Assembly (NCBI RefSeq): GCF_932526225.1
Contig: NC_064034.1
Span: forward strand, 10,417,387 to 10,481,386
Direction of reading: 5' to 3'
DNA length: 64,000 nucleotides
Source: Nematostella vectensis
Lineage: Eukaryota; Cnidaria; Anthozoa; Actiniaria; Edwardsiidae
Part shown: piece after piece, positions 58,347-64,000 of the stretch
How the letters are laid out: each line of letters begins with the position of its first letter
Numbering within the stretch: position 1 is the first letter of the stretch
The notes under the pieces: model-generated
The model's database searches: none
Seen by the model: only the letters and a program-made list of their open reading frames with translations
What the model was told of the DNA's origin: nothing
Translations under genes and position numbers: made by a program

Positions 58347-61300
58347 ATGAGTTTTAGTCCGCAGTCAAGTTTATCTGCTGCCGCCGCAGCGGCTGCTGCC
58401 GAGAAAAAGAGAACTCCTAAATGCGCCCGTTGCAGGAACCACGGGTTTGATTCCATTCTCAAGGGACACAAGGGGTTCTGTAGGTGGCGGGACTGTATGT
58501 GTCCAAAGTGCATGTTGATAGCGGAGAGACAGAGAGTTCTCGCGGCCCAGGTCGCTCTACGAAGACAGCAAATGCAGGAGCAGAGGCAGCCCTTACCGCC
58601 TGGAGATGTCTATACAGCCCTGCATAGAGTGAACGATGACGACCCTCAGTCTCCGCAACCCGATTCTCCCTCCGCTGTACCCGAAGAACCCGAGAAAACA
58701 GGTACACACAACTCCTAGCGCTATTACAAACTCATTGAAAAACTATCGCTAGAAATTACCGCAAACTTTGTCCATGTTTATGTTTAGTTTTGACTTTTGT
58801 AATGAAGAGAAAAAGATGTTTTAAGTTCTAATGATGTTTAACCGTAATGTATCTGTGTGTTGGTGTGGGTTCCAATTTCGTTTTATTTAAAGATGAACGT
58901 TTAACCGCCACCTGGAAAACAACCCTTCATCTTGACCATCTTTGTTCATTTTGTCGATACAAACACATTTTGGGTTAATTTGAGCAAATAACACCCTTTG
59001 CTAAGCCAAACTTGCGGTTTCAAATGTAATTTAGACAACAATATTGACCAAAGAGCCCTCGAACGAAACGCGAGCAATTCTGGGAGGAATTTCGCGATCT
59101 TTGATCTGTTGTCAAATACCGTATGATTTAGAGGCGATTGATGGCCTCACAATCTAATTTGAACTTCGATACAACTTCGACTTTGAAACACCACTTTTTT
59201 ATTATCAAAGCCAAAGAATCGAGATGATCAAAATGAATGTTTTGATTATTAACATTTCTATAGATTTACACATTGCGCGAGTCTAGCGATACGGAAAATA
59301 ACTTGTTTTGTATAACCATTAAAAATTTCTGCTTGGTCGTTAGCGGCCCACTCCACGCGTGCCCTTTTTCGCATTTAAACATTCAACACAAACTTTAACA
59401 AAAGTCACCAAGGCAACCCCATGCATACTTTCCACACTTTTGTTTGTCCCAACTGAAAATTTCATTCTCATATTTCTTAACTTCTTTCTTTTTCAGAAAT
59501 TAAGAAGGAGGCGGAATCGCCCGTGGATGAGTCTTTCAACGAACCTCAAGACGCTAATAGTTCGCATATGCAGTTCACGACTTTCGCCAAACACCAAGGT
59601 AACAGAATGAAAGGAAAATGAATCCCTCGTAATGAACCGCTATTCAACCAGGTTATCATTTTTAGGCACGAGACTTAACTACATGAGACATAATACTCGG
59701 TTACTTTTCACTGGGTTTGCCATATACTTTGCGCTCAATCTATGGTATAATCAATAATTTTTTGACTCATCCATCTCGGGAAAACGCCAGTTTGTAGGCA
59801 AAGCAGACGGATGTTGTTTGATTCGTACTTGATTTGATGAAAAATGGTCCAATGAGGGCGGAAATAGGGTAAATCCAAAGTGTCTTATAATCAATCGGCT
59901 GGGAAAAGGATATTCTGGACAGGTCTTTCGCTGATAAGATTTTTACTAAACCCACGGATTTTTTTTTCTTTTATTCCCCTTGTTAACCCATGTATCTGGT
60001 TTCCCGAGAATTATTCTGTCAATGTTTGTAACAAATTTCTTCTTAATTTGTAGTTTATTGTTTATCGGAGTTAAGTGCGTAGAATTGAAAATCAATTGTG
60101 TGCGTAGTTTCAATGCGCCTTTAGTTCAAGGCGTGAAGTTTATAGAAATTCATAAGCTTTCAGTATTCATGATAAGGAAAAGTCGCTCATTTCTGTCTTG
60201 GTTTATCCCTACAGCAGCTCAGCATGGCCTCTATATTTCTGCCCATTCAAAGGAATCCCATCCGGATTGCACTTGTTCGGCCTTCCGTCCATTCGGCAGT
60301 TCTTTTCCGAGCCATCATCAAGGTTTGTAATGCTCTCTCTTAATTCCTCTTTAATTCTGACTTAATTACTCATAAAAACTCACGATAGAACGTGAGTGCA
60401 AATGGGAGGCGCAATAACACACGACTAAATAAACCATCCGGTTTAACGTTTTACAAAAAAGTGAAACTTCAAACCTTCAGAAGTAAAATCCAAGAACTTG
60501 CGAGCCCTAATTAACATCTGCGTAGCAATCTTAATTTGGCCTCTTCCTACGCACTCGTTCCTCAATTTCCAATGATTTCTTTACCGATTCTGAGCAAAAG
60601 TTCCGATTATTTTTGTATGAAAAATCTTCAAATGACAATCGTTCTGACAGATTCGCCAAGATAAAAGTGGGTGGAATCCAAGATAAGCTAACTGTGACCT
60701 GCTGGTGTATCGATTGTACTGGTTCGCTTCGTGAATAACACTTTTCTCATCTGATTAGCAATTTTTGTGGTCTTTATAGATAGCAAGAAATCGCCAAGTG
60801 TAATTTTGAAAGGGGCTTTTCACTCGACGACACCTGCGAAGAAGTTTTTTTTACTAAAATATTACTCGGTGGATATGCTAAGCCTTTAAACTTTCAATTA
60901 TCAGCGACTAAAATTTCCTCTTATTTTATTTTAGACATGCGGCGTTCTTTCCGCAATCAATCGAGTTTTATTCTGGGTGTGTATAGAATTATTAGTAGGA
61001 AGCCTTCAATTCAGTCAATTTCCTCTACTTTAAATTGCCCAGTGTTTTTTTGTAACCATTTTGAATGGGGCAGCCATAGCACCTAACATTAGTTGTCGAT
61101 GTATCAAAACAACATGTTTCTAAATTGAGATGTTTTCTTTACAAGACTTTCAACAGTGAATAAAGAAATAGATAATAAAATATTAATTCGGATCAATGCA
61201 TTAGAACAACTTAAGATTTTGAGGATAACTTGTAGTCGACTAATCGCTCTATCAGAATGTGGCAAACAAAGTATAATCAGCCCCGATTTCATGTTATCTT

Positions 61301-62578
61301 TCTTGGAAAATTCATTATCCAGTATCCCAGCTCTTTTAATGAGGGCTATTGGTCGATAAGAACACAAATTTATAGAGTAGCACTGCCTTTTTGCCCCGAG
61401 CCACATCTTGCAATTAGGCTTCAGACTTCCTCATTTAAATCTCTCGTTGGGCTCAATTTTCTTTTGCGCGCGTGACTAAAGCGATCGTGGAGTTGTCAAA
61501 AGTCTAGAAATGTCTGATGGAAATTCGCTGAATATTCTACCCAGGGGATCCGAGGTTTTTCTCGCGATAAGATAAAAAGTTGTGACTCGCTTGGTGTCAC
61601 CAGCCTTAACGCATCTGTTTTCCGTTTCATTTTTGCGGCATCTTTCATACACCAGTATTTCGGCCATATCAAAAACTAGCGCCCGCCACGCACCACTTGT
61701 TGAGACGATGTTTTGGGGAATAAGGAAGAAACAACGCCTTTTCTACTTGACGTTCGGTAGGCCACCACGAGAATGCACATGTAGTCATTATAAACCCAGC
61801 AAGCGCAAGCGATAACTGCATGCTGAGCCTACCCCACTACATGACTTATTATGCTCATTGGATTTGATCTTTTGCAGTGATGAAAAGGAAGCTGTCGCCC
61901 GAGCAATCCCCGGACACAATACACGGCTACTCCGTCAGCAGTATTGTTGGGGAATCAATCGCAGAGAAGAGAAGGAGATTTTTTAGCGAATGTGATCCGT
62001 CAGAGAAGACGCATTTTCCAGCGATGCCGCCTTCACCGTTTTCCCAGAGGCGCTCTTCGCCGATTGAACTAATGATGCGTATTTTCCCAAAGATCAAAGT
62101 CAGCGTGTTGCAGTTGATACTTCAGTCTTACGGGGGAGATGTCGTGCAGGCAATCGAAGAAGTCCTTACAAAGTGTAAAAGTGACCCTACGATACTCGCA
62201 GAGACCAGCCCGTGGGCAAGAGCGCCTGTTATTGATGATATGTACCGAGACTTTAGGGCTTTGCGAGCGGACGGTTTCAAGTTCGTTCGCGGGCCTGAAC
62301 CGTATATGGGAAGCACAAAAAGCGCTTTTACGCCGATCACTACTTTTTCCAAGTCGCCATTCCTAGCGTCTTCGACACCAGCGCATGTCGCCTTTGCTAT
62401 GGACAATTTGAGATCAAAGGAAAACCCTGTTCCGATCTCTATATTTTTAGATACGCGCCTTAACAGTGCGCAAAGATCTCAGTCCCCTTCCAAACCGAAA
62501 GAGAACATTGAGGCGACACGACCGTCTAGTCGCGAAGACTCCGATAACCACACAAGAGAGCGGGAAAATAGCAAATAA
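58347..62578 (+). CDS. DMRT transcription factor with DM and DMA domains
   Basis: Exons: 58347-58701, 59497-59598, 60215-60322 and 61878-62578, all GT-AG and joined in phase 1, giving 421 residues. A short N-terminus with eight alanines precedes a complete DM domain (about 22-75): KCARCRNHG and [20 protein letters not shown] keep all eight zinc ligands (C26, C29, H32, H41, C45, C50, C52, C55), followed by the [16 protein letters not shown] recognition tail. The domain binds DNA in the minor groove as a dimer. The last exon carries a DMA domain (about 249-285), [20 protein letters not shown], which is found in the DMRT3/4/5 (DMRTA) class. Such proteins regulate neural, sensory or sexual development in animals; the role here is not shown. 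The start is the first Met, 80 bases after a TATA-like box. The C-terminus is Ser/charged-rich. Confidence 0.95.
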
Positions 62579-64000
62579 ATGAACACCTAATCTTTATTGA
62601 ATGTTCCAAGTTTCGCTACATTCGGAGCGATATTTTTGTATATATGTAGATATGTTGTAAGGTTGTTGTAAATTATTATTATTAATTGTACAGCACAACA
62701 AGTTGGCAGTAAATATGGCTAGTATCTTAATTTTTGTTTGTAGGCTACTTGTTTCTAATGTAATGACATACGCGCGCAGAACGAATATAAAATTTCAAAA
62801 GAGTTTTGTATAATAATAATAATACTAAGCTTGAAATCCCCCTTAAAGAACTGAGCCCTCCGAGATTCTGATTCCCAAGTTTGCTCTAAACTTTGCATAA
62901 ACCAATTAAAGATAGAGAGAGGTTTTTTTTTTGTGTGGAGAAGACTGCGAAGTTGGGATATTTCAAGCGGTGTTTCTCCTCAAGCGGGCCCTCGAGAACA
63001 CCTGCAAGCGTGTGCGTTTTGATCGTCTTTTTCTGTCAAAACTTCCTTATCACTGGTGCACACGAGAATATTTCCAAAGTTAAGATAAATTTGCTCTTCA
63101 TTTTTGTATCTTGTCAACAAGCTAGTTACTTTGTATCGTGAGTAAAGGGTCCCAAAATGAAATTTTGGGTCACTGAAATCAACTGAGAGTCACAGTATTA
63201 AAAGTGCATTTAGCTAGTCATTTCCAGCCCAAAATAAGTATTAAGTACGCCTTTCTTATTTAACATCTTTATCAAGACTGACTAAACGAAAGAAAATTCA
63301 AAGAATGTTACATCAAATAGGAGCTTGATTGGTGATAAAAGCAACGCCATTTAGAAAAAGTTATTCTATTCTTTTTCGCTATGCTCAGGCGAAAAGAAAA
63401 TATTTCTAGTTTATAATATAATAAATACAACAAAAAGTTGAGAGAGGATCACACGCAGATCATATCAACACGAAATTCTATTTTCTTCACTGGTGATTAT
63501 GAGTGCTGCGTATTCTTTGGCGGAAAGGTTAGGCCCACTAAGCGAAGGGAATAATAAAAAGCATGATTTAAAAGTAATTATAACATTGTTTGGACTTAAG
63601 GCTAGTGTGTGTAGCGCTACACCGTAAGGGAGCGCCAAATACGCTGGCGATATAAACACTCCGTTATTAAGATAAATTCACAAACAGGAAAAAGAATAAC
63701 ACTTCAAATAGGGCAAGAGTTTCAGCAAGGGAAATCCTCTCGATTCTTTTTATTGTCAGTATGCTGCAGATGTACTCTATTTAACTAAAGGGACGATTTG
63801 GACGTTTGAAATCTGAAGTCAGTTCACGTGAAATGTGTTTTTGTCTTTTCAAGCCAAACACCCCGTTGTTTAGATAGACTTAAAATCATACCCAATATGT
63901 ATGTATTCATTTGCGGGGTCCTTCATCAAATACAAACGCGCCATTGACAACTATGACCACCGTTTATTACACTTTGCAAAATCAAGTGGATTACTCCGAG
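62579..64000. other. 3' region of DMRT and beyond
   Basis: AATAAA overlaps the DMRT stop (caaataaatga), and an AT-rich attattattaatt stretch follows near 62670; transcript ends probably lie in the next few hundred bases. To the right edge I see no gene, repeat or motif worth naming. Confidence 0.4.

Overview
This is a eukaryotic nuclear window, most likely from a cnidarian of the sea-anemone type (Nematostella-like). The reasons are animal-type genes with GT-AG introns of a few hundred bases, Sox, DMRT and cilia genes, moderate AT-richness, abundant short inverted-repeat DNA transposons and many minisatellites. The organism is an inference; no search was run.

Layout. 1-5716 is one 20-bp minisatellite with higher-order structure. 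5725-7700 holds short inverted-repeat transposons. 8588-21050 (minus) is a ten-exon Rh-type ammonium transporter gene. Its frame and phases join across all proposed exons to give about 476 residues. Three of its introns carry minisatellites that touch or copy a splice junction. 22280-29973 (plus) is a complete 15-exon CFAP57 (WDR65) gene of about 1216 residues, head to head with the Rh gene. 30961-31911 (plus) is an intronless short-chain dehydrogenase of the retinol dehydrogenase type. 33339-38985 (plus) is a five-exon gene for an intracellular vWA-domain protein whose vWA core is flanked by two copies of a roughly 105-residue module that I do not recognise. 44165-44968 (plus) is a single-exon Sox-family HMG-box gene. 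58347-62578 (plus) is a four-exon DMRT gene with a DM domain and a DMA domain. Between the Sox and DMRT genes lie about 13 kb with no convincing gene.

The genes do not form a pathway. CFAP57 is a motile-cilium component, Rh moves ammonia, the dehydrogenase is a probable membrane-bound oxidoreductase, and Sox and DMRT are developmental transcription factors. The gene-poor stretch around the last two may be their regulatory territory.

The two most unusual signals are (a) the arrays inside the Rh gene. One repeats a copy of an exon end plus its 5' splice site and another repeats the 3' splice site of the next exon, giving dozens of decoy splice sites. (b) The module-vWA-module protein, whose flanking domain appears undescribed to me.
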